From: Cystobasidium ongulense
Taxonomy: Eukaryota; Basidiomycota; Cystobasidiomycetes; Cystobasidiales; Cystobasidiaceae
Reading direction: 5' to 3'
Assembly: GCA_022835595.1 (NCBI GenBank)
Contig: BQUP01000001.1
Span: forward strand, 1,178,001-1,242,000
Length of the DNA stretch: 64,000 nt
Part shown: piece after piece, positions 26,162 through 36,002 of the stretch
Numbering within the stretch: position 1 is the stretch's first letter
Layout: each line of letters opens with the position of its first letter
Translations under genes and position numbers: made by a program
Notes under the pieces: generated by a model
Database searches by the model: none
What the model was told of the DNA's origin: nothing
What the model saw: only the letters and a program-made list of their open reading frames with translations

Positions 26162-27636
26162 ATGCAGCCCACTTACGCGACCAGCCCTGGCCGACGGCAC
26201 CAGCAGGCATCTGCATCTACGCCTGGAGACAGCGGCCATGCTGCATCGTCGTCTGCTGAGCTCTACCGCTCCCTCGTCTTCGGTGGCAGCGTGCCTCTGT
26301 GCATTTGTCTGCTGCCGGAAGAGCTGCCAGCTGGCTCAGACAGGAGCATAGACAGTGTGTATGTGGGTGGATGGGTATTATCACACGTTCCATGCACGTT
26401 CCATTGGCTGACTGTTCTCTTTACAATGCTGGTTACCAACCTCGAATGACGCGCCTCGAACCGCCACTCGAATACTGCAATGATTCCGCGACAACTGTAA
26501 ACAGCTACAAGTCCCAAGAATAAGCTATCTACCCCTTCTGATTCCAGAAATCCGGAAGAACTTGCTTGATCTCGTGTTGGATGAGAATACCTGTGCGCTG
26601 CTCAAGGAAAGCAATCTATGGCTAGACTGTGAAGGAGAACCGCTGAAGTGGTGAGGTTATTGCATAATCCACCTTATACTGCAACTTTACAACTAACCAG
26701 ATGATTCGCATATCGTTCTCCCTTCCTTCGGGCGCATGCAGGCACTGGCCAGTTGGACTTATACACGATTTCCTGCGAGCAAACAAAGTACAAACTCGAA
26801 ATCCCGAACAGACATCCCTCTCACCCTCTCACTCTTATTTTACCTCTTCAAAATCTTCCACTTCGCATACTTCACACGAGTCTCTTTCGCCGCTCAAGCT
26901 CAATTTACATCTGTCGAATCCGCCACTGGACAAGTTGTTCATGGCACCGAGCTTAGAATCATGTAAAGCCAACTTCATGAGCCAGATCAAAGAAGCGGAC
27001 TTCGTGCGGTGGGGAAGCGTAAGGCGCATAACGAGTCTGCGTAAGATGGATCAAGACGCTCTTTGGGAAGGAGTGATAAGCAGTAAGCATCCATTGGCGC
27101 ACGTTATGCAAAATGCAAAAGTGCCTTCAATAGCACGTATGTATGCTGACTGCGCCCGCTATACCTGTTTATCAGACGACTTCAACAAGTTTTGGACCGT
27201 CGCTGCGAAGCTAGTACCATCTCCGTCGATAGCAAAACCAAGAGTATCTACCGACCGTCCATCACCAGTCCTATCAACCACAAGTACATTTGATGCGAGT
27301 CGCGTGCCAGAAGCAAATACCATGCGTTCGATACCAATGCGCGTATACCTGCCACATGGCGCTCCGATACTACAAGACGTCGTGCCTGCCATCAATCCTG
27401 CTACCGGTCGGCCGGCCACGCTTCAATCGGCTTTGAACAGACTCGTGCCATCGTTAGTGAGGACCGGTCTGTCCGGAGTCACAGATATGTCCGCGTCATT
27501 TATTGCTCAGCAGAAACCGATAGATATACGGGTGATAGTGCAAGGTATCGAATTGCCGTTAGAAACCGAATTAGGATGGTGCTCAGCTTGCCTGAGCTAT
27601 CCTGACGGGTGGTTGGGCGTTGTCATTGGGTTATAG
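26162..27636 (+). CDS. ATG5: Autophagy protein Atg5
   Basis: Atg5 is covalently modified by Atg12 and, with Atg16, promotes lipidation of Atg8 on the growing autophagosome. Three exons join in frame: 26162-26362, 26505-26650 and 26742-27636, about 413 residues. Visible blocks: YRSLVFGGSVPLCICL (first ubiquitin-like fold), SVYLQVPRISYLPLLIPEI across intron 1, [31 protein letters not shown] across intron 2, a Ser-rich linker, the helical part LESCKANFMSQIKEADFVRWGS, then the second ubiquitin-like fold IPMRVYLPHGAPILQDVVP and the end ACLSYPDGWLGVVIGL. The acceptor Lys for Atg12 in other species lies in the helical LKEAD-like region; here the local sequence is MSQIKEADF, with a Lys in place. An N-terminal Gln/Ser-rich leader of about 35 residues precedes the fold. 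Atg16, its partner, lies 22 kb away. Confidence 0.92.
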
Positions 27637-27793
27637 AATTGCTAGGCATTTCTCTAGTATGGCAGTCTTAGTTCTGCCAAGACGTATTAATCAATGTTGT
27701 TGTATCATTTTAAGGAGAGATGCGCTGTTCTGTGCACAATTCGAGGTATTAACCAGCTTTCTTTTTTAAGTAATGCAAGCAACAACAGTAATT

Positions 27794-28988
27794 TTATTCG
27801 TCTAGGAGGATCTTCTTTGCTTTCGCTAAGATCTTGTCTACTTCATCGGTCCTCTTCTTGGTTGCATCCTGTAACTGCAGGCACACAATCCGATATGAGT
27901 CAACATTGATAATATTACGTCAGATGCAGGCTTACCTTCTGACCATCCTTTCTCGCATCTGCACTACCTATCACTTTATTATCTTGATCCGTCTTCAGAT
28001 CCTTCTGACCCTGATGTCTCATTGCTCGGATTGCCACTCGAGCAGATTCAGCTAGGTCGGAAGCTTTCTTTGCAAGAGCTGAGCGCGTAGCTAGATCAGG
28101 ACTGTTGGTTTGGAGAAGACTTCATGAGTCAGAGAGGACTCGTGGAGAATCAAGAGTGAGAAATGCGTACCGAGGCACTGGTATCCGGAGAGTGGTATCA
28201 TCGGTCTTTTGAGGGTTAAAATTGAGATCTGTCTTGTCTCTGATAGCCTTCTCGACAGGTTTTGCGAACTGATAGATGGAACAGGATTCATTTTAGTTAT
28301 ATATGTGAGGATGCATGGATATAAGCTTGTCAACTTACAGCTGGGTCGAATAGATTCACAATCAAAGCTTCTGCACCTGACACTTGCACTGTCGCGTAAT
28401 TCGACAGAGGGAAACGCTGGCCGTGTTCGAATACTCTGACAGAGTCAAGGAGAGCTGTGTCATCGAAGCAATGACGCAGAATTGCATTGGTATGGGTAGC
28501 GTTTATTCAGTTATTGGACTGGATTGCGCATAGGAGTATGAGCATTGAGACTCGCCTGGAGACAGGCGTTCGACACGCCCAATAACTGCTCTGCTATCAA
28601 TCTGGAAACGCTCCACTGCATCATCCATTGTCTTTTCAAGTCTATCGAGATTGAAGGCTTCAATATCGTCTTCAAGTGTTATTTGAGCGGCTCTAGCTTT
28701 TTTGCCTTTGGCGACAACAGGAACAGGGTGGTCTTCTACTTCTATCTCGTCATCGTCTTCCTTGACTGACTTCTTGCCCTTGCTGTGCTTCTTCTTGCTT
28801 GCGAAACGCAGCTGTTGATGCTGCCATGACGGTGTCGAATTGACTGAAGTCACGAGTTGCGTAGTGGATGGAGAACAGCACACTGGACAGGGAGCATACA
28901 CAGACAGAAGTCGTGCAGTGATGCGCTGAGAAGTACCAGCAGTTGAAAATTGTGCCAGCTGACGTGCGAGTCTTGAACTTTGCCGCAT
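27794..28988 (-). CDS. RRF1: Mitochondrial ribosome recycling factor
   Basis: Splits the post-termination mitochondrial ribosome together with EF-G2. Read leftward from ATG 28988 (MRQSSRLARQLAQFSTAG, an Arg/Ser-rich mitochondrial presequence) to TAA at 27794-27796, with about four introns. A Lys-rich, then Asp/Glu-rich linker (SKKKHSKGKKSVKEDDDE) precedes the RRF domain. The core blocks are KTMDDAVERFQIDSRAVIGR, LDSVRVFEHGQRFPLSNYAT-like strand segment, EALIVNLFDPA, the helical KPVEKAIRDKTDLNFNP, then LRIPVP, and the C-terminal helix ALAKKASDLAESARVAIRAM ending in DVDKILAKAKKILLDE. This matches bacterial Frr in order and length. Convergent with ATG5, whose stop lies 157 bp away. Confidence 0.9.
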
Positions 28989-29682
28989 ATTTGCAGGTTG
29001 AAAAGGGAAGAGCAACTGCAAGTTGGATGCAACATGACTTCGCACCACCCGAAAGCGAAAGGAAGGGCAGAGATCAAAAGCACGATAAACTCAGCAATGC
29101 ACGACAGTTCTTCCTGCGCCGGCTCTGACATGCAAATTATACACCACCTCACACTCCGACTCCTTTATCCCAAGTCCGACTGTATGCAGACGTGAAGCCC
29201 GGCATCATCAAACAATGCGGCACTTGGGACTCGAAATCTATGAGAGATGCACGAAGTCTGCATAGTGCCAGATCTGGAAGTATATCTTGGGCATCGGCCA
29301 CAGCTATACATGCATGGCTGTCCTACATCTGCAAGTGGAAAACACGCCAACATAGATAGCATTTCACCACCGAGACGGTGTGCTTTCTGATAGGTTGTGA
29401 CACGGCTGGACAGATAAACTCAGTCTCTCACTCTTGTTTGCAAGCAACGACAAGCGAAAACATGTGTAGTAATAAAAGACAGGATGATTGCAAAACATGA
29501 CGGAAAAAAAAAAAGCTAATGGCAAACTGCAGACTGCAAACTTATCGGTAAAATCAATGGGGAAAGTAGGTGTGAAGCCAGCATATCACAAGACATAAAG
29601 GATCTTTCTGTTGTCTACTGCAGGTACATCCTCGGCCTGTCTCGCTAACCCTAGCAGCGGACCCCATCACCTAACGAGCCCT
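28989..29682. other. Intergenic region upstream of RRF1
   Basis: About 690 bp without a supported gene. It holds an A-run at 29502-29512 and the presumed RRF1 promoter. Short open frames on both strands show no domain. Confidence 0.4.
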
Positions 29683-29852
29683 TCAACGGCTTCGTGAACG
29701 AGATTCCTGTCTGCCTCGCTCGACTTGGTCTTTGCGTGCCTGCCGTTTATGAGGATTACTCCTATCAGCTTCACTGCCTGGTATAGTGTTGGTGCCGCGA
29801 GCTGAAGATCTGCCATCATCGGTGGTCTTTGGAGACAACTTCCTCTTAGTCC

Positions 29853-30338
29853 TTAGACCATGTCCAGGGGGGGGGGGGGGCGGGTCTGCTGTTCGTCGTC
29901 TGATGAGAGAATAATGACTACAGCCTTCTGCTCGGACATTTTGGCAAGTGCATTTTCCCGTCTGCGTTGCCTTGTTTGGAATCGGATTCGGATTTGACTG
30001 TCGCGATATGACTCAATGCGAGGAAGAGGACTAGGACTCTGCAGTGGGCGTCGGGTCAACAGGCGGGGCACCTCTTCACCGTCGGAAAGGTTGGGCTTTC
30101 TTCCAGACCCGCCACGTAAAGCGCCTTCCGGTGGCGGCGGTGGAGTCCTGTGAGGAATACGAGGCAGAGGATCTAGCCCGGATGTAGGTATCCAGTAATC
30201 TGGTTTGTCACCAACAGAAAGCGCTCTCAATGGACGTGAGAGTGCTTCACCAGGTCGCGGTGTAGGTGATCGTGATGTTGAGGCGGAACTACCAGTACTG
30301 CTTACAACCGTGGAATGACCAGTCCCAAAAGCACTCAT
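29853..30338 (-). CDS. Small Ser/Pro/Arg-rich protein with SUMO-interaction-like motif; frame depends on a C14 run
   Basis: I do not recognise this protein. From ATG 30338 the frame reads 161 residues: a Ser/Thr/Pro-rich start, a DKPDYWIPTSGLDPLPRIPH segment, a Pro run, then a basic stretch (RIRFQTRQRRRENALAKM) and EQKAVVIILSSDDEQQTRP. VVIILSSDDE has the hydrophobic core plus acidic/Ser flank of a SUMO-interacting motif. Straight after it lies a run of 14 C (G on the plus strand, 29867-29880) and the frame stops eight codons later. One neighbouring frame stays open for another 60 residues past the run to 29683 (LRTKRKLSPKTTDDGRSS..., ending in RSRSR) and is basic and coding-like, so the true product may be longer (see findings). 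Confidence 0.5.
   Translation of the reverse strand: MSAFGTGHSTVVSSTGSSASTSRSPTPRPGEALSRPLRALSVGDKPDYWIPTSGLDPLPRIPHRTPPPPPEGALRGGSGRKPNLSDGEEVPRLLTRRPLQSPSPLPRIESYRDSQIRIRFQTRQRRRENALAKMSEQKAVVIILSSDDEQQTRPPPPLDMV
29867..29880. repeat. 14-base G homopolymer inside a coding region
   Basis: Fourteen consecutive G on the plus strand (C on the coding strand), immediately downstream of the SUMO-interaction-like motif of the gene at 29853-30338. Confidence 0.95.
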
Positions 30339-31174
30339 GTCGGCTCGCCAGAAGTTTGAAGAAGTGAAAAAAGGTTAACAGGAAGTAGTGGTGAAAGCGA
30401 AATGAGTGGAGTAGAGAGGTGAAGGACACAATAGGTCTGCAAAGTCGGCCATGAACAGGAGAGTATATTTTCGGAAGCCGTAAAGCGACACCGCTCGTAC
30501 AGCAACACCGCTCGTACGGCAGCACTGCTTCTGCATCGACGAGGAGGGTTTTTTCCTCGATGCTCGCACCGCGGCACTGCTCGAACGACGACACAGCTCG
30601 TACGGCAGCATCGCTTGTTGCATCGACGAGGAGGGTTTTTCCTCGATGCCTGCACTGCAGCACTGCACCTACAGAGACACTGCTCGTACAGCAGCTCAGC
30701 TCACATGGCAGTACTGCATGTGGAGGGCACACTGCTCGTAGAGGGTATTGCAAAGCTTGCGATACCGTACGAAGACATGGAGCGTGATTGTGCTGGACTG
30801 TAAGACGAGCGTACATTGACTGCGCATAGAGTGCCTGCATCTTGCAAGCTGAGCGCGTTGTACAAGGTGACAATGCGTTATGCTGAATTGACCATTCGCC
30901 CATTTCGAGCAGCGTTGTTTGCCTGCACAGGTGTGGCAGTGTAGGTCGTGAATATTCAAGAAATGCGCCTTGGCTCTGCATTGACTATGAAGTGCAACAT
31001 ATCGTACCCATTTGCAGTGTTGCGTGAGTCTTCTGCGAGGGGCAGAGTTCAGAGTAGTTGGAACGCAGTCAACAAGGCAGCCGTGACATCGAGGCGGCCT
31101 TCTCTTTGCCTCGTCATACTCACTGCATACTGAAGCATAATCGGAACTCAGCTCAACCGCTGCACATCACAGCC
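30339..31174. other. Divergent intergenic region with degenerate tandem repeats
   Basis: About 835 bp between the divergent starts of the small Ser/Pro/Arg-rich gene and the Nudix gene. The left part (30483-30735) is filled by imperfect repeats; the right part shows nothing recognisable. Confidence 0.5.
30483..30735. repeat. About 86-bp tandem repeat with internal hairpins
   Basis: The block beginning CTCGTACGGCAGCA recurs at 30511, 30597 and, degenerately, 30683 (period about 86 bp), with shorter CTCGTAC-AGCA units before and after. The first two units each carry GCATCGACGAGGAGGG, a T5-6 run and CCTCGATGC, an interrupted inverted repeat that can fold as a hairpin around the T run. Confidence 0.75.
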
Positions 31175-32856
31175 ATGGCAAGCCACACGCTGCCCGAGCG
31201 GCTCCATCTGGCCCTTGCTGCCATACACTCGTCGCCGGCTCGCCTGATAGCGACGCCGCCAAAAGTAGCGGCAGCACCTGGAAGACAGGCAAGAGGGAAG
31301 CGAGCAAGTGTCGCTATCAGTGGGTCACCCAGTATCGAAGGAGTAGAGAGTGCTCTCTGACTGACGAGCTCTTCCAGTCCTGCGCATCCGCCCATCTTCC
31401 TCCTCACCCGGTCCATTAACAACAAGCTCGCATACACCAGAGGGTTCACCACACCATCAACAATATCTACAACGTCCTCATTTCTCTACCTCGCGAGCTA
31501 CTTCAACAGCCAATATACACACAGAGCACGGCACACCGCTCACCCCGACTCTCGCGCGCCTCCAGGACTTTTTCGCTTTACCTTGGGTACAATCCGGGAC
31601 CCCGGAAATACTATACATCAAACGAGCGACCAGGACAACGGACCGATGGTCTGCTCAAGTCGCTTTTCCAGGTGGAAGACAGGAGCCGGATGATGAGAAC
31701 TCGCTCTTCACTGCGTATAGGGAGACGTGGGAAGAGGTTGGAATCGACCTTGCCGAGAAAGACTTTCTGGAGATTGGGCAGTTGGACGATAGAGAGATCA
31801 CCACTAGCCTAGGGAAGCGCCTGCTCATGGTTCTCAGTCCCTTTGGTAGGCTCCGCACACTTGACCCTGCTCTGTCGTTCACTAAAAGCCATGCCAAATG
31901 CAGTATTCCTACACACTTCGCCGGATATGCCAGTACCGGACATACAAGCTAGCGAAGTCGCATCTGCTCACTGGGTGCCGCTGACCTGCCGTGAGTCAGA
32001 TTTATATGTACCTTGCATTCTAAATACGTCCGTCTGACACTTTACAGTCCTCGCTCCTCACGTGCGCTGGGGCGATGTTTGCATCGACATTACTTCGCGC
32101 ATATCCCCCAGGAGCAAGGTCATACGGAAGATTTTATCACTGTTGACTGGAAACATGCACTTCAAGTAGGTAAAGCCGTAGACGGTCTCGCGAATGCAGC
32201 TGACATTCTAGTACTTTAGATGTATATTGCTGCCAAACGAACCCGTCGGAACGCAGGAGACCAACTCTGAACATCAACTCGATCCTGTGTCCCTTGCATC
32301 GGAGCGGCCTCCGCTCTCACTTTGGGGGCTAACCCTTGGCATGTCGCTCGACCTCCTCTCGCACATGTCACTACCACAAACGACCGACATAAAAAGGATA
32401 GTCTCGTCCGACACACCATATGGCAGCGCTAGCCAATTATACGATTTCTCAATGCCACCCACGCCTCACGCTCTCTATCCTATGCTCTTTGCACCAAGCA
32501 TGACTTCAATATTCCCGACTTTCTCGTATCCAGACATCAATTTCTTCATCTGGATATTCGGATCTCGATATCGTCATCTGGTGAAAAGGTGGAATGATCG
32601 TATATCGTATAACAACAAAAGAGGAACACCCATGACGCCCATCTCTGAGAATGCCCCTAGACTTTCGAACGGACAGAATGGTGGAGGAGTCAACTTTAGC
32701 GCTATGGCTTTAAATCAGTTTTACGCTGCTGTTAGAAAAGCACTTATAGTTGCTATTATCACGCGCGCTATACTTGCGTTTGGAAGTTTATCAGCGGCTA
32801 CTTGGTACCTTGTGAGATACATTAAAGCTCGCAGGCGTAGATTGGCGCCAATGTAG
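31175..32856 (+). CDS. Nudix hydrolase with C-terminal membrane anchor
   Basis: Exons read in frame from ATG 31175 to TAG 32856, with introns near 31351-31378, 31845-31910, 31990-32047 and 32167-32219. A Ser/Pro-rich N-terminus is followed by LARLQDFFALPWVQSGTPE, ILYIKRATR and the Nudix box: AFPGGRQEPDDE, then seven residues, then RETWEEVGIDL, supplying the metal-binding Glu residues; the spacing between the Gly pair and the first Glu is one residue longer than the textbook GX5E. Next come QLDDREITTSLGKRLLM, FLHTSPDMPVPDIQASEVA and HWVPL, a block shared by a fungal subgroup that I take to be related to coenzyme-A/NADH pyrophosphatases. The last 60 residues include IVAIITRAILAFGSLSAATWYLV, a transmembrane helix, followed by RYIKARRRRLAPM, so the protein is probably tail-anchored. 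Substrate unknown. Confidence 0.83.
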
Positions 32857-33355
32857 AACTTCGCAATATGATAGGAGGGAGACCGCATTAATATTGTTAA
32901 CTGGGTCCGCTATAGTGCACTGTTGTCAGCCTATAATAGCGTTATCATGCTACTAATGAAGCACATCTATCTTCGCAGTTGAAAATTTGGGCATTTAGAC
33001 AGTTCTTTGCGCCTCTAACAAGAATTTCGGGGCACAGGGGTCCAGCTCAGACTATAACTTATACGGCTTATGACCTGACAGTACTTAGCTAGCACTTATC
33101 AGCGGCTTTACAACAGTCCATTCCGCCAGACCGTACAACGCCACACATTATTCTTCTGAAGATGCCGCGTGGTATGCCGAGGTTGCCGACATGCATCTAA
33201 TAAAAACGGCCAACAACTGTCCCGGATGAAAGTTGCTTACAGAGCTGGCTTTTCGCTTTGTGCCTTATGCAGGATTCTAATATACACTTCATGATGCGCT
33301 ATTGACTTGGCTTCTCTCGACATTGAGATCTCCTGCACCAAGCAGGCAACTTTCA
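32857..33355. other. Intergenic region between Nudix and first MFS gene
   Basis: About 500 bp, AT-leaning, with no repeat or coding signal that I can support; presumed promoter of the first MFS transporter. Confidence 0.4.
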
Positions 33356-35411
33356 ATGGCGCCTCTAGCGCAGCCGGCCACCGCTGCACCTGGCTACAAA
33401 GAAAATCCCACTTCGAGCAATAGCATTGGTAGCAGTACTGCTGCAGTCGTGAACCCTGAAGACACTACACCTTCGAACATTAGTGTTATCAGTGCAAATA
33501 AAGAAGAAGGTCTAGAAACGGGCCCTGTAGCGGATGGGGTGCAGGAATACGATTATCCTGATGGCGGATTGAGAGGTGAGTTGCAAGAGGCGCCATCGGC
33601 CAATTCTGTGCCGATAGGCAATCGCGAATAATGTGACAGTTGCTGATTATTACGTCTTTGTTAACGCATCTGCAGCATGGCTCGTGGTATTCGGTGGATT
33701 TCTGGGATCCATCGTTACTTTCGGGTAGGTTTAACCCGGAAGAGACCATCTTCGATCTCGACAGTTTGTACTGACTTCATCTTTGCATGCAGGTACATTA
33801 CATCTTTTGGTGTCTTTCAAGCATACTATTCGACGCATCAGCTGTCCGATCAGAGCGTAAGTCAATCTTGCTATTGAATTTGGTTGTTCAGTCTAATATC
33901 TTTCACTACAGTCCTCTAGCATTGCTTGGATCGGTTCACTGCAGCTTTTCTTCATTCTCATGGGATCCCTCTTTGCTGGGTATTTATTCGATGCTGGCTA
34001 TCATTACCAAATCGTAGCCGCTGGATCTGTCCTGCAGATAGTAGGGTGAGCACCAGGTTTTAGATCGCCCCATTTGCACCTATTCCATCTGACTTCTTCT
34101 CCTCACCTGCCCAGCATCTTCGCGACAGCCGAATGTACGCAGCTATGGCAATTTGTGCTCGCTCAGGGATTTTGCGGTGGAATTGGTGCAGGTTTCATAT
34201 ACCTACCTTGCGCTGGAACCCTCTCACATTGGTTTAAGAAGAAGCGCACGTTGTGCTTCGGATGCATTGCAGCTGGAAGTTCTATAGGAGGTGTTATTTT
34301 CCGTAAGCATATTCCACTGTTTATGACAAGCTCGAGGAGCCATCTGATCAGACTCATTCATACTCCAGCTATCTTACTTAACCGGATGTTCGCTCAGCAT
34401 GGCTTCAAGTGGGGTGTCCGAACAGCTGGTTTCCTCTGTCTGGCATTAGTCATAGCCGTCAACTTGCTATTGAAGCCGCGCTTACCGCCAAGGAAAATGG
34501 GGCATTTAGTCGAACCACGGCACCTTCGAGATCCTGTCTTTTCACTCTTCGTATGCGCCGCTTTCTTCATAAACATGGGTATGTGGGACGCTACAGACTG
34601 GCCGTAGCTCTTATACCAAACTAACCAATTTCATAGGCCTATACGTACCCACTTTCCAAATCGCAGTATATGCTGTCCAACAAGGAATGGACCCAGATAT
34701 CGCATTCTATACGTATGTAGACACAATCAGATGCGAGCGTTACGATAGACTGACTTGTTGTTGATACGTCAGGGTGTCGGTACTGAATGCGGCATCGACT
34801 TTTGGTCGTTTAGTGCCAAATTTCTTTGGGAACAAGCTTGGTGAGTATGCTTTGGGCAGTGCGATCCATACACCTACCTGATGCTCGAATGTATGATTAT
34901 CAGGAGCTCTCAATATCATGTTCGCGGCGTCAGGTCTGGCTGGACTTCTAGCATTCGTCTGGATTTCTGTCCATTCCAATGCTGCGATTTTCGTCTTCGC
35001 CGCGTTCTACGGCATAGCTTCGGGCAGCTATGTCGCAATCATGTGAGTGCAGCCTGTTGTGGCTTTATTCAACAAGCAAGGGAGGCTGACTCCCGCAACC
35101 AGGCCTGCATGCGTTGCAGTGATGACCGTACGCATGAATGAGATTGGAGCAAGAACATCACTCGCCTTCGGTATCTGCTCTTTCGCTTCTTTGTCAGGTC
35201 CACCCATCGCGGGTGCATTGCTCAAATACGGTTCCTTTACGCCAGTTGCGTGTTTTTCGGGTGGTAAGTATCAAACCTGATGGATATTGTTTGGCCCCAA
35301 CGGCTTACATCAGCATTCGCCCTGTTCTTAGCTACGCTCTTCCTGGGAGTTGCAATTGGTCAACTAGCACGTAGGAGGCTTGCAGTTCGTATCGGGACAT
35401 GGAAGACATAG
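33356..35411 (+). CDS. MFS transporter, monocarboxylate-porter-like (MCH type), copy 1
   Basis: Read from ATG 33356 to TAG at 35409-35411 over about ten small introns, giving roughly 470 residues. After a polar N-terminus of about 70 residues (NPEDTTPSNISVISANKEEG), the monocarboxylate-porter start motif appears as YPDGGLR joined across an intron to AWLVVFGGFLGSIVTFG. Then come about twelve hydrophobic helices: ITSFGVFQAYY, SIAWIGSLQLFFILMGSLFA, LWQFVLAQGFCGGIGAGFIY, TLCFGCIAAGSSIGGVIFPI, GVRTAGFLCLALVIAVNLLL, a central loop PRLPPRKMGHLVEPRHLRDP, and SVLNAASTFGRLVPNFFGNK, MNEIGARTSLAFGICSF, SGPPIAGALL. Fungal members move monocarboxylates, riboflavin or unknown solutes at the plasma membrane; the substrate cannot be inferred. 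Its neighbour at 36003 is a tandem paralogue with matching intron positions. Confidence 0.88.
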
Positions 35412-36002
35412 AGAAAGTGAAGCAGAAAGGAAATGCACTCCAACAAGCCGCATGTTAACAGTGTGGAAGGACGCTTTGCGGACTACGCTTCCTCGGCACG
35501 AGGAGGGCCCATAACGGAGCTGCCGAATGCTCTCGCGTGCTATGCCCGGGCGCCTTGTTATGAGGTAGACTCGTATACATAGGGCCCTTCAGATTCGGCA
35601 AAGGTGAAGCCACAACAGAGCACTTATCGATGATTTGACGTGACACGGCCCTCAGGGCCGTGTTACCACCGGCAGATGGTATGGCAGGAAGTTGCGACAG
35701 CTCCGCCATTCTGTTGCCGAACATGACAATAGCAAATGTACTCGTAGTAGATTCATGCACCATTCGCAGCAATATACGGCTTACTTCCCGCAAAGATCGC
35801 GGAAGCACGTCCCGCGTGCCGAAATAAATCGAGCCGGCAATTGATGATCGCCGCCGATAATAACGTCCACCTGGACGATTCAAAAGGAACATGTTGTGCC
35901 CTCTTCTGTGTGGTGTTCAGCAGTGCTTTGCTGTATGCATCCTTAGGATCTATTTGGCTTTCACTTGGTCCATCGTTGCTGAACCTCATCCCGGAAGGTG
36001 GC
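35412..36002. other. Intergenic region between tandem MFS genes
   Basis: About 590 bp; contains a perfect 21-bp inverted repeat at 35643-35663. No supported gene. Confidence 0.45.
35643..35663. repeat. Perfect inverted repeat, 10-bp arms, 1-nt centre
   Basis: ACACGGCCCT, a single C, then its exact reverse complement AGGGCCGTGT, between the two MFS genes. Could be a transcription terminator hairpin-like element, a dimeric protein-binding site or chance. Confidence 0.7.

Noticed and set aside
29645-29660. CTAACCCTAG resembling a telomere repeat
   Set aside because: A single copy in the middle of the window with genes on both sides; chance.
30289-30981. A 230-codon minus-strand open frame across the tandem repeats
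   Set aside because: Its length comes from the repeat composition; it overlaps the start of the small Ser/Pro/Arg-rich gene in another frame and shows no domain.
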